Both the position numbers and the translations under genes were made by a program. The notes beneath the pieces were generated by a model, which had not been told where the DNA came from, did no database searches, and saw only the letters and a program-made list of their open reading frames with translations. From Streptomyces sp. NBC_01775 (GTDB lineage: Bacteria; Actinomycetota; Actinomycetes; Streptomycetales; Streptomycetaceae), in contig NZ_CP109104.1 of NCBI RefSeq assembly GCF_035917675.1, positions 4,588,001 through 4,652,000 on the forward strand: a stretch of DNA of 64,000 nucleotides, given 5' to 3'. Position 1 is the first letter of the stretch; each line of letters begins with the position of its first letter. Shown one piece after another: positions 43,881-51,941 of the stretch.

Positions 43881-44974
43881 GCACAGCAGTGCGCCGGCCG
43901 CCGGAGGCCGCCGACGCCGTGGCCCGCAAGCCCGCCACGATGGGCCAGGCGCTCAACCGCGCCCTGCGGGACGCGATGGCCGAGGATCCGGACGTGCATG
44001 TCTTCGGCGAGGACGTGGGCACCCTGGGCGGGGTCTTCCGGGTCACCGACGGACTGGCCGAGCGCTTCGGGCCGGACAGGTGCGCCGACACCCCGCTGGC
44101 CGAGGCCGGGATCCTCGGTACCGCTGTGGGAATGGCGATGTATGGGCTGCGGCCGGTCGTGGAGATGCAGTTCGACGCCTTCGCCTTCCCCGGGTTCGAG
44201 CAGCTCGTCTCGCACGTCTCCCGGATGCGCAACCGCACCCGTGGCGGCCTGCCCATGCCGCTGACCGTGCGGATCCCGTACGGGGGCGGCATCGGCGGCG
44301 TCGAGCACCACAGCGACTCCTCCGAGGCGTACTACATGGCGACGCCCGGCATCCATGTCGTCACCCCCGCCACCGTCGCGGACGCCTACGGGCTGCTGCG
44401 CGCCGCCATCGCGTCCGACGATCCGGTGGTCTTCCTCGAACCCAAGCGGCTGTACTGGTCGAAGGCCGACTGGAATCCGGAGGAGCCCGAGCACGTCCCC
44501 GGCATCGGCGAGGCCGTCGTACGCCGCCCCGGCACCTCGGCGACGCTCATCACCTACGGCCCGTCCGTGCAGGTCTGCCTGGAGGCCGCCGAGGCGGCGC
44601 GGGAGGAGGGCGAGGGCTGGGACCTGGAGGTGGTCGATCTGCGCTCGCTGGTGCCGTTCGACGAGGAGACGGTCGCCGCCTCCGTACGCCGCACCGGCCG
44701 CGCGGTCGTCGTCCACGAGTCGCCCGGATTCGCGGGCCCGGGCGGGGAGATCGCCGCCCGGATCACCGAACGCTGCTTCCACCACCTGGAGGCGCCCGTA
44801 CTGCGCGTCGCGGGGTTCGACATCCCTTACCCACCGCCGATGCTGGAGCGGCACCATCTGCCCGGCGTCGACCGGATTCTGGACGCGGTGGCGCGCCTCC
44901 AGTGGGAGAGCGAATGGACCGAGGATCCGGCGAAGGGACCGGACATCCGGCATCCGGACGGAGGCACGCGCTGA
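43877..44974 (+). CDS. bkdB: Branched-chain 2-oxoacid dehydrogenase E1 beta, set 2
   Basis: 365 aa. ATG 43877 overlaps the E1alpha stop (ATGA). Family segments FGEDVGTLGGVFRVTDGL, IPYGGGIGGVEHHSDSSEA and FLEPKRLYW closely parallel set 1. The C-terminus carries about 25 extra residues (EWTEDPAKGPDIRHPDGG). Confidence 0.94.
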   Translation: MSTAVRRPPEAADAVARKPATMGQALNRALRDAMAEDPDVHVFGEDVGTLGGVFRVTDGLAERFGPDRCADTPLAEAGILGTAVGMAMYGLRPVVEMQFDAFAFPGFEQLVSHVSRMRNRTRGGLPMPLTVRIPYGGGIGGVEHHSDSSEAYYMATPGIHVVTPATVADAYGLLRAAIASDDPVVFLEPKRLYWSKADWNPEEPEHVPGIGEAVVRRPGTSATLITYGPSVQVCLEAAEAAREEGEGWDLEVVDLRSLVPFDEETVAASVRRTGRAVVVHESPGFAGPGGEIAARITERCFHHLEAPVLRVAGFDIPYPPPMLERHHLPGVDRILDAVARLQWESEWTEDPAKGPDIRHPDGGTR

Positions 44975-46614
44975 TGGGTGTAGTCCGCGAGTTCGCCCTG
45001 CCGGACCTGGGGGAGGGGCTGACGGAGGCGACGATCGTCCGCTGGCTGGTGGCGGTGGGCGACACGGTCAAGATCGATGAGCCCGTCGTCGAGGTCGAGA
45101 CGGCCAAGGCCCTGGTCGAGGTGCCGTGCCCGTACGGGGGAGTGGTGACCTCCCACAGCGCGGCGGAGGGCGCCGAGGTGCCGGTGGGCGCCCCACTGGT
45201 CACGGTCGCGGTCGGCCCCGACGTGGCCGGCGCGGAGAGCGGCGCCGCTACCGGCCCGGCTGCCGCCTCCGAGGCGGACGGCGTCCCCGAGCCCGAACAT
45301 GTGGGCGGCTCCGGGAATGTGCTGGTCGGCTACGGCACCGGACCGGCCCCGAAACGGCGTCCACGGACCTCCGTGCGCGCGCCGGGAGCGGGGACAGTGG
45401 GCGGGGCGGTGGGCGGGGCAAAAGCACGGCCGACGGCAGGGACAGAGGCCGGGGCGGGGGAGAAGTCCCGGCCGGACACACGCCGTGACACCCCCGTGAA
45501 GGCCCGCACGCAGGCCCCCGCCGGACGGAACGGTCACGACGGCGGCGCCGGGGCGAGCCGTCCCGTCGCCGTCATCTCACCCCTGGTACGCCGCCTGGCC
45601 CGCGAACACGCGGTCGACCTCGCCGGAATGACGGGCACGGGCCCCGACGGGCTGATTCTGCGGGCCGACGTGGAGCGTGCCGTTGAAGAAGCGCACGCCC
45701 AGGCGCGGACGACGCCAACCGCCGGCCGCCCCCGGAACACCGATACTCCAAAGCGCGCCGCACAACACGCTTCATCCGGTGCGCGTTCCGAGCACGGTGC
45801 CGGTGAGGGCGCGCGGCGGATCCCCCTGCGGGGCATCCGGGGCACAGCCGCCGAGCGCATGTCCCGCAGCCGCAGCGAGATCCCCGACGCGAGCTGCTGG
45901 GTCGACGCCGACGCCACGGAACTGCTCGCCCTGCGGCGGGAGATGAACGCGCCACCGGGACACGGAGCCCCCGCGGCATCCGGTTCGGCCGCGGCATCCG
46001 GCTCGAGTCCCGTATCCGACTCAAGTCCGGTATCCGGTTCGAATCCGGCATCCGGCCCGATGGGCGGCACAACCCCACCCAAAGTCTCCCTGCTGGCGCT
46101 CCTGGCGCGCATCTGCACGGCGGCCCTCACCCGCTTCCCCGAGCTGAACTCGACCGTGGACACCGAGGCGCGGGAGATCGTCGTCCTGCCCGGGGTGCAC
46201 CTCGGCTTCGCCGCGCAGACCGACAGAGGGCTGGTCGTTCCCGTCGTACGGAACGCCCACACGCTGTCGGCCGAGCAGCTGTCCGAGGAGATGGCGCGGC
46301 TCACCGAAGCCGCCCGGGCGGGCACGCTCTCCCCCGCCGAGCTGACCGGCGGCACCTTCACGTTGAACAACTACGGAGTGTTCGGGGTCGACGGCTCCAC
46401 CCCGATCATCAACCACCCCGAGGCCGCGATGCTCGGCGTCGGACGTATCGCCCGCAAACCCTGGGTGGCCGGTGGTGAGCTGGCGGTACGGGACGTCGTC
46501 CAGCTCTCCTTCACCTTCGACCACAGGGTGTGTGACGGTGGCACGGCGGGAGGCTTCCTGCGCCATGTCGCGGACTGCGTGGAGCGGCCGGCGGTGCTTC
46601 TCCGTACGCTCTGA
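44974..46614 (+). CDS. bkdC: Branched-chain 2-oxoacid dehydrogenase E2, set 2, with insert in catalytic domain
   Basis: 546 aa. Start overlaps the E1beta stop (TGATG). Lipoyl domain 1-80 (VEVETAKALVEVP), linker, E3-binding domain about 206-240 (SPLVRRLAREHAVDLAGMTG), acyltransferase core with FTFDHRVCDGG. Within the core, about residues 328-365 are a Ser/Gly/Ala/Pro stretch (PAASGSAAASGSSPVSD...) coded by CATCCGG/TATCCGG repeats and absent from set 1, between the DATELL and KVSLLALL segments. The catalytic His-Asp motif is intact. A dispersed 15-mer (45769-45783) lies in the linker. No E3 gene in the window. Confidence 0.92.
   Translation: MGVVREFALPDLGEGLTEATIVRWLVAVGDTVKIDEPVVEVETAKALVEVPCPYGGVVTSHSAAEGAEVPVGAPLVTVAVGPDVAGAESGAATGPAAASEADGVPEPEHVGGSGNVLVGYGTGPAPKRRPRTSVRAPGAGTVGGAVGGAKARPTAGTEAGAGEKSRPDTRRDTPVKARTQAPAGRNGHDGGAGASRPVAVISPLVRRLAREHAVDLAGMTGTGPDGLILRADVERAVEEAHAQARTTPTAGRPRNTDTPKRAAQHASSGARSEHGAGEGARRIPLRGIRGTAAERMSRSRSEIPDASCWVDADATELLALRREMNAPPGHGAPAASGSAAASGSSPVSDSSPVSGSNPASGPMGGTTPPKVSLLALLARICTAALTRFPELNSTVDTEAREIVVLPGVHLGFAAQTDRGLVVPVVRNAHTLSAEQLSEEMARLTEAARAGTLSPAELTGGTFTLNNYGVFGVDGSTPIINHPEAAMLGVGRIARKPWVAGGELAVRDVVQLSFTFDHRVCDGGTAGGFLRHVADCVERPAVLLRTL
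45769..45783. repeat. Dispersed GCTTCATCCGGTGCG word, copy 3
   Basis: Exact copy of the word at 22005 and 22389, here read in the other direction (Ala-Ser-Ser-Gly-Ala) in the E2 linker. Confidence 0.6.
45975..46060. repeat. CATCCGG/TATCCGG repeat array inside E2 catalytic domain
   Basis: GCATCCGG, GTATCCG and GAATCCGG words recur every 12-21 bp over this stretch, encoding Ser/Gly-rich inserts. It resembles the array in the PPOX gene at 33579-33669. Confidence 0.65.
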
Positions 46615-46617
46615 TGC

Positions 46618-47580
46618 GTGACCCAGGCATCCGGACCCGCACCCACCACGCCCGGCGCGGGCGCGCCACGACGAACCTATGGCGCGCTCGTGCTGGCGGG
46701 CGGCGGAGCCAGCCGGCTGGGCGGCACGGACAAACCGGCCGTCACGGTCGGCGGCAGACCACTGCTCGACCGCGTGCTGAGCGCCTGTGCCGACGCGACG
46801 GCGTCGGTCGTCGTGGGCCCACGACGACCGACGTACCGTGCGGTCGCGTGGGCCCGCGAGGACCCGCCGGGCGGCGGCCCGCTCACGGGCCTGCACGCCG
46901 GTCTGAGCCGCCTCGACGCTCTCGATGAGGCCCACGGGGCCGGGGGCGCCCCGCGAGGCCTCAGCGACCCCGTGCTGGTCGTTTCCGCGGATCTGCCCTT
47001 CCTGGGCGCGGATACGGTGCGCGCGCTGCTGGACATCCCCGCGGGATACGAGGGCGCCGTCGTCCACGACGGCCGCGACCAGCCGCTGCTGGCCGCCTAC
47101 CGCGCCGAGCCGCTGCGCCGCGAACTCGCCCTGCTGCGCACCGAGTACGGGTATCTTTCGGGCCTGCCGTTGCGCTTGTTGCTGCCGGGGCTGAAGCTGC
47201 ACCGTGTGACCTCTCCCGCCGCCGTGGCCGCCGCGCTGGACTGCGACACCTGGGACGACATCGCCACAGCGCGGGCCCGTATCAGGGAGCATGGCACCGT
47301 GCTGGATGAATGGATCACCGCAGTCAAGGCCGAACTGGGCATCGAGACCGAGGTCGACACCGCCACGCTGCTCGACCTCGCCCGCGACGCCGCGCACGGC
47401 GTGGCGCGGCCGGCGGCGCCGCTCACCACGTTCCTGGTGGGGTACGCGGCGGGACGTGCCGACGGCACACCTGAGGACATCGCGCGCGCGGCGGCCAAGG
47501 CGGCGGAGCTCGCGCGCCGCTGGGCCGCGGAGGACCAGGAGCACCCCACGAACTCCCAGGACGCGGAAGACGAACGATGA
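46618..47580 (+). CDS. mobA: MobA-like molybdenum cofactor nucleotidyltransferase with C-terminal DUF6457-like domain
   Basis: 320 aa from a GTG 3 bases past the E2 stop. The NTP-transferase signature LVLAGGGASRLGGTDKP and the metal Asp region VLVVSADLPFLG identify the MobA family, which attaches GMP to molybdopterin. A helical C-terminal domain (about 222-305; VLDEWITAVKAELGIE) is the DUF6457 type, sometimes fused to MobA in actinobacteria. The stop overlaps the moeA start. Its position in a branched-chain catabolic operon is unexpected. Confidence 0.82.
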   Translation: MTQASGPAPTTPGAGAPRRTYGALVLAGGGASRLGGTDKPAVTVGGRPLLDRVLSACADATASVVVGPRRPTYRAVAWAREDPPGGGPLTGLHAGLSRLDALDEAHGAGGAPRGLSDPVLVVSADLPFLGADTVRALLDIPAGYEGAVVHDGRDQPLLAAYRAEPLRRELALLRTEYGYLSGLPLRLLLPGLKLHRVTSPAAVAAALDCDTWDDIATARARIREHGTVLDEWITAVKAELGIETEVDTATLLDLARDAAHGVARPAAPLTTFLVGYAAGRADGTPEDIARAAAKAAELARRWAAEDQEHPTNSQDAEDER

Positions 47581-49271
47581 GCGGGGCCGACGAACTCGAC
47601 GAGGCCATCGCGCTGGCCAACAGCGGCAGGGCCCGGCCCTCAGCCCCGCCCGCGCCGCGGCTCAAGCGGATTCGGCGCATCCAATGGAGCGAGGACCAGC
47701 AGGGCCCCGGGCACGGCGCCCCGGGCGCGGGGCGCGCGCAGGGGGAGAGCACCGAACCGGGCGGCGGGCGCACGACGGGCCGCGAGTCCGCGCCCGGTGC
47801 AAGTGCCGGTGCCGGAGGCGACCGGGCCGGCGCCCGTCAGCGCGACGAGGCGGTGTACGACGTCGACGAGCCCTCGCTTCATCCGGACCCGCACAGCGGC
47901 CCTCGCCCGGACGCTTCTTCGCCCACTACCGGATACCGGGGCGGAACGGGAGGCTCCGGCACGCGGCCGGATGAACAGAAGCCCCCGCCCGAGCGGAAGC
48001 CTCCACGCCCGGAGTGGGCCGAGGCCGTCGCACTGGCGTCCCGCGTCGCCTCCCCGCTCCCCCACGCCACGCTGCCGCTCGACCGTGCGCTGGGCCACAC
48101 CCTGGCCGCGCCGCTGCGGGCCCTGACCGACCTGCCGTCGTTCGACACCTCCGCCATGGACGGCTGGGCCGTTTCCGGGCCTGGGCCTTGGGAGTTGGCG
48201 CGCGAGCCGGACGGCAGCGAGAGTCCCGGCATCCTGGCGGGCGACAGGTCCCAGCCGCCGCAGCTGGCCGACGGGCAGGCGGTCCGTATCGCCACTGGTG
48301 CCCGCATCCCGCCCGGCACCAGCGCCGTCCTGCGCTCCGAGCATGCCGAACCGACCGGCAAGGGACGGCTGCGCACCACGAGCCCGCCCCAGCCGGGCAC
48401 CGACGTACGGCCGCGCGGCCAGGAGTGCCGCACGGGCGACGAGTTGCTGTCCCCCGGCGCGCTCATCACCCCGGCCGCCCTGGGCCTCTCCTCGGCCGCC
48501 GGCTACGACGAGCTGGAGGTCGTGCGCCGCCCGCGCGCCGAAGTCCTCGTCCTGGGTGACGAACTGCTCCACAAAGGCCTCCCGCACGACGGCCTGATCC
48601 GGGACGCGCTCGGCCCGATGGTGGGGCCGTGGCTGGCCTCCCTGGGCGCTGAGGTGATCGTCACCCGGCGGCTCGGCGACGACGCCGAAGCGCTGTACGA
48701 GGCGATCGCGACGACCACGGCCGATGTCGTCGTCACCACCGGAGGAACGGCGGCCGGCCCCGTCGACCATCTCCAGCCCACACTTCGACGCCTGGAGGCC
48801 GGACTGCTCGTCCAAGGCGTGCGCGTACGCCCCGGCCACCCCATGCTGCTGGCCGCACTGCCGGATGAAGCAAGATTGCCGGATGAAGCAGGAAAGGCCG
48901 GCCGTGTGGGCACTGACAACAGCGGCCGGAAGCCGGGCCGCACCTACCTGGTGGGCCTCCCCGGCAATCCGCTCGCGGCGCTTTCCGGACTGATGACCCT
49001 GGCGGCTCCGCTGCTGCGCGCCCTCGCCGGGCGGCCCGAACCCGCCCCGGCGCAAGCCACGTTGGGCGAGGAGGTGCACGGCCACCCACGCGACACCCGG
49101 CTGGTGCCCGTCGTCCGCGAAGGTTCGGGCATCCGGGCACGCATCCGCCCGCTGCGGTTCGCCGGGCCCGCCATGCTGCGCGGTATCGCCTCCGCCGACG
49201 CGCTCGCCGTCATCCCGCCGCACGGCGCGGCTCCGGGTACGGACGTTCCCGTTCTGGAGCTGCCATGGTGA
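47577..49271 (+). CDS. moeA: Molybdopterin molybdenumtransferase MoeA with long N-terminal extension
   Basis: 564 aa, about 150 more than typical. ATGA overlap with the mobA-like gene. The MoeA core starts near residue 145: SFDTSAMDGWAV, IATGARIPPGTSAVLRSEHA, VVTTGGTAAGPVDH and LVGLPGNPLAAL. It inserts molybdate into adenylated molybdopterin. The N-terminal extension is Gly/Pro/Arg/Glu-rich and probably disordered. An 18-bp direct repeat (48859-48890) encodes LPDEARLPDEAG with AGA and TTG codons rare in this genome, in a loop just before the conserved PGNP segment. Confidence 0.88.
   Translation: MSGADELDEAIALANSGRARPSAPPAPRLKRIRRIQWSEDQQGPGHGAPGAGRAQGESTEPGGGRTTGRESAPGASAGAGGDRAGARQRDEAVYDVDEPSLHPDPHSGPRPDASSPTTGYRGGTGGSGTRPDEQKPPPERKPPRPEWAEAVALASRVASPLPHATLPLDRALGHTLAAPLRALTDLPSFDTSAMDGWAVSGPGPWELAREPDGSESPGILAGDRSQPPQLADGQAVRIATGARIPPGTSAVLRSEHAEPTGKGRLRTTSPPQPGTDVRPRGQECRTGDELLSPGALITPAALGLSSAAGYDELEVVRRPRAEVLVLGDELLHKGLPHDGLIRDALGPMVGPWLASLGAEVIVTRRLGDDAEALYEAIATTTADVVVTTGGTAAGPVDHLQPTLRRLEAGLLVQGVRVRPGHPMLLAALPDEARLPDEAGKAGRVGTDNSGRKPGRTYLVGLPGNPLAALSGLMTLAAPLLRALAGRPEPAPAQATLGEEVHGHPRDTRLVPVVREGSGIRARIRPLRFAGPAMLRGIASADALAVIPPHGAAPGTDVPVLELPW
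48859..48890. repeat. Tandem TGCCGGATGAAGCA repeat in moeA
   Basis: TGCCGGATGAAGCA at 48859-48872 and again at 48877-48890 (18-bp period). This is the complement of the dispersed GCTTCATCCGG element. Confidence 0.65.
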
Positions 49272-50353
49272 GGCGGCTGCGCAGCCCCAAGGACGAGGAC
49301 GGCGAGTCGGAGCAGCAGCGCAACGTCCTGCTGCCACGCCCCGACGTCAGCCCGTTCCGGCAGGTCGCCCGGCGGCTGCTCGCCGCGTTCGCCGTCTTGT
49401 GGGTGACGGTGCTGCTGGTCTACGTGGACAAGGACGGCTATGTCGACGACGTCGACAACCATATGACCTTCCTGGACTGCCTCTACTACACGACGGTCAC
49501 GCTCTCGACGACCGGATACGGCGACATCGCCCCCGGCTCGGACAGCGCGCGCCTCGTCAACACCTTCCTGGTCACGCCCTTGCGCGTGCTGTTCCTGATC
49601 ATCCTCATCGGCACCACTCTCGAAGCTCTGACGGACCGCACCCGGCAGCAGTGGCGCCTCTCCCGCTGGAGGTCCGCCTTGCGCGACCACACCGTCGTCG
49701 TCGGGTTCGGCACCAAGGGCCGCTCGGCGACCCAGACTCTCCTGTCGACGGGACTCGGCCGCAATCAGGTCGTGGTCATCGACCCGCACGCCCACGCGGT
49801 CAAGGCCGCGAACGCGGAGGGCTTCGCCGGGGTCGAGGGGGACGGCACCCGCAGCGAGGTGCTCGTACGGGCCGAGGTGCAGCGTGCGAAACAGATCGTG
49901 ATCGCCCCACAGCGCGACGACACCTCGGTGCTGGTGACTCTGACGGCGCGGCAGCTCAACCCGCGCATCAAGATCGTCGCGGCGGTCCGTGAGGAGGAGA
50001 ACGCCCCGCTGCTGCGGCAGTCCGGAGCGGACGCGGTGATCACCAGCGCGAGCGCGGCGGGCCGGCTGCTCGGCCTGGCCATGCTCAGCCCGTACGCCAG
50101 TACGGTCATGGAGGACCTCATCCAGCAGGGCACCGGGCTCGACCTCAAGGAGCGCCCCGTCACCAAGGCGGAGGCGGGCCACGCGCCGCGTGACTGCGCC
50201 GACCTGGTGGTCTCGGTCATCCGCGGCCACCGGATACTCCCCTTCGACGATCCGGAGGCCGCCAAGCTCCAGCTCACCGACCGCGTCGTGGTCATCCACC
50301 GCGCCTCGCACGCGGCTCCCGAACCGGGCGAGCGGCGGGGCGAGTTCCGGTAG
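49265..50353 (+). CDS. Potassium channel with RCK (TrkA-N/TrkA-C) domain
   Basis: 362 aa. Two transmembrane helices (about 36-56 and 100-120) bracket a pore with selectivity filter TVTLSTTGYGDIAP. A cytosolic RCK Rossmann domain follows (VVVGFGTKGRSATQTLL, VVIDPHAHA) and a TrkA-C-like end. The filter fits a ligand-gated K+ channel of the MthK kind. Its ATG overlaps the moeA stop by 7 bases, making it the last of six chained genes. The ligand is unknown. Confidence 0.9.
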   Translation: MVRRLRSPKDEDGESEQQRNVLLPRPDVSPFRQVARRLLAAFAVLWVTVLLVYVDKDGYVDDVDNHMTFLDCLYYTTVTLSTTGYGDIAPGSDSARLVNTFLVTPLRVLFLIILIGTTLEALTDRTRQQWRLSRWRSALRDHTVVVGFGTKGRSATQTLLSTGLGRNQVVVIDPHAHAVKAANAEGFAGVEGDGTRSEVLVRAEVQRAKQIVIAPQRDDTSVLVTLTARQLNPRIKIVAAVREEENAPLLRQSGADAVITSASAAGRLLGLAMLSPYASTVMEDLIQQGTGLDLKERPVTKAEAGHAPRDCADLVVSVIRGHRILPFDDPEAAKLQLTDRVVVIHRASHAAPEPGERRGEFR

Positions 50354-50426
50354 GAGGTCTCACCCCTTCGGGTGGCAGTGTCGCGCCTCGGGGATTCCGG
50401 AGGGCTCCAGGCGTGACGATGTCGCG

Positions 50427-50594
50427 ATGGATCCGCCGCCCACCTGTCCCAACTGCCCCGCCAGGCTCCTGTGGAAGGACACCCGCGAGACGGGACCGGG
50501 CAAGGAGGACTTCTGGTTCTGGTTCTGCTCGGGCTGCCATCAAGGCTATGCGCCGACCCCGGACCAGAAGCTCCGCTTCACTTACGCCGCCTGA
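50427..50594 (+). CDS. Small zinc-ribbon protein
   Basis: 55 aa. CPNC near residue 8 and CSGC about 23 residues later form a four-Cys zinc ribbon, with an aromatic stretch between (EDFWFWF). No function known. The start is the ATG at 50427, since the frame before it runs into the channel gene. It lies 40 bp before the quinone oxidoreductase and could be co-transcribed with it. Confidence 0.6.
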   Translation: MDPPPTCPNCPARLLWKDTRETGPGKEDFWFWFCSGCHQGYAPTPDQKLRFTYAA

Positions 50595-50633
50595 ACGCGC
50601 GGGCCGGACATCCGTGCGGGTAGCGTCGGCCGC

Positions 50634-51611
50634 ATGCATGCGATCACGATTCCCGAACCCGGCGGTCCCGAGGCGCTGGTCTGGGCGGAGGTCCCGGACC
50701 CCGAGCCAGGGGAAGGCGAAGTCCTCGTCGATGTCGCGGCGAGCGCCGTCAACCGCGCCGACCTGCTCCAGCGCCAGGGCTTCTACGAGCCGCCGCCGGG
50801 CGCCAGCCCGTATCCCGGCCTGGAGTGCTCGGGGCGGATCTCGGCCGTGGGCCCAGGCGTGTCCGGATGGGCGGTCGGCGACGAGGTGTGCGCCCTGCTG
50901 AGCGGGGGCGGCTACGCCGAGAAGGTGCAGGTGCCCACCGGCCAGCTGCTGCCCGTGCCCGACGGCGTCGACCTGCTGACGGCGGCGGGTCTGCCGGAGG
51001 TGACCTGCACGGTCTGGTCGAACGTCTTCATGGTCGCGCACCTGCGACCGGGCGAGACGCTGCTGGTGCACGGCGGCTCCAGCGGCATCGGCACTCTCGC
51101 CATCCAGCTCGCCAAGGCGGTGGGCGCCCGGGTCGCGGTGACGGCGGGCAGCGCGGCGAAGCTGAAGCGCTGCGCCGAGCTGGGCGCGGACATCCTGATC
51201 AACTACCGCGAGCAGGACTTCGTCGACGAGCTGCGTTCGGCCACCGACGGGGCGGGCGCCGACGTGATCCTCGACAACATGGGCGCGAAATACCTGGATC
51301 GGAACATCAAGTCCCTCGCGGTGAACGGCCGCCTGGCCGTCATCGGCATGCAGGGCGGCACCAAGGGCGAGCTGAACCTCGCCGCGCTGCTGGCCAAGCG
51401 CGGTGCGGTGACGGCCACTTCGCTGCGCGCCCGGCCGCCGGCCGAGAAGGCGGCGATCGTGGCGGCCGTACGCGAGCACGTGTGGCCGCTGATCGCCGAG
51501 GGCCAGGTGCGGGCCATCGTGGACAGTACGGTCCCGATGCGCGACGCGGCGGAGGCGCACCGCGCCATGGACGCGAGCGGCCACGTCGGCAAGATCCTCC
51601 TCAAGCCATGA
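50634..51611 (+). CDS. qor: NADPH:quinone oxidoreductase (zeta-crystallin/PIG3-like MDR)
   Basis: 325 aa, the normal size. Zinc-free medium-chain dehydrogenase/reductase: substrate segment NRADLLQRQGFYEPPPGASP, nucleotide-binding VHGGSSGIGTLAIQLAKA (NADPH type), and the C-terminal HRAMDASGHVGKILL. It should reduce quinones with NADPH. Ordinary core gene; substrate breadth unknown. Confidence 0.92.
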   Translation: MHAITIPEPGGPEALVWAEVPDPEPGEGEVLVDVAASAVNRADLLQRQGFYEPPPGASPYPGLECSGRISAVGPGVSGWAVGDEVCALLSGGGYAEKVQVPTGQLLPVPDGVDLLTAAGLPEVTCTVWSNVFMVAHLRPGETLLVHGGSSGIGTLAIQLAKAVGARVAVTAGSAAKLKRCAELGADILINYREQDFVDELRSATDGAGADVILDNMGAKYLDRNIKSLAVNGRLAVIGMQGGTKGELNLAALLAKRGAVTATSLRARPPAEKAAIVAAVREHVWPLIAEGQVRAIVDSTVPMRDAAEAHRAMDASGHVGKILLKP

Positions 51612-51941
51612 AGGCTGGGCTATGAGGGCCGGGGCCACGGGGGCCACGCGGGCCACGGGCACGGGGACCTGACGCCCTGCGGGGCGGGGCGCGGCCCGGG
51701 GCACTCGTCAGGGGGCCGCCCCGCCGTCCTGTCGCCCCGCTGCCCGGAGCGGCCCCCTCGGGCTCGGACTCCGGCTCGCGCTCAGTCAGAGGCGCGGCCA
51801 CAGGTCCGGGGCCCGGACCGTGCCCGGCCGGGCAGGGGTGATCTCTCCGTCCCCCATCCGCCCCGCCCGAAATGCCGGATTTATACCCTCGTGTGACGCT
51901 GATGAGGTCTCTGGACCATCCAGCGCGGGAGGGTCACGGCC
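51612..51941. other. Intergenic region with GGCCACG repeats and AT-rich promoter patch
   Basis: No gene supported. GGGCCACG recurs several times at about 51630-51660 after the oxidoreductase stop. A perfect palindrome GGTCCGGGGCCCGGACC lies at 51803-51819. The patch GGATTTATACCC (about 51878-51889) is the most AT-rich point and its TATACC is a likely -10 for the exported-protein gene, about 55 bp before its GTG. Confidence 0.5.

Noticed and set aside
46036..46052. CCGGTTCGAATCCGG, like a tRNA T-arm
   Set aside because: No acceptor, D or anticodon arms around it; it is part of the CATCCGG/TATCCGG array inside the E2 gene.
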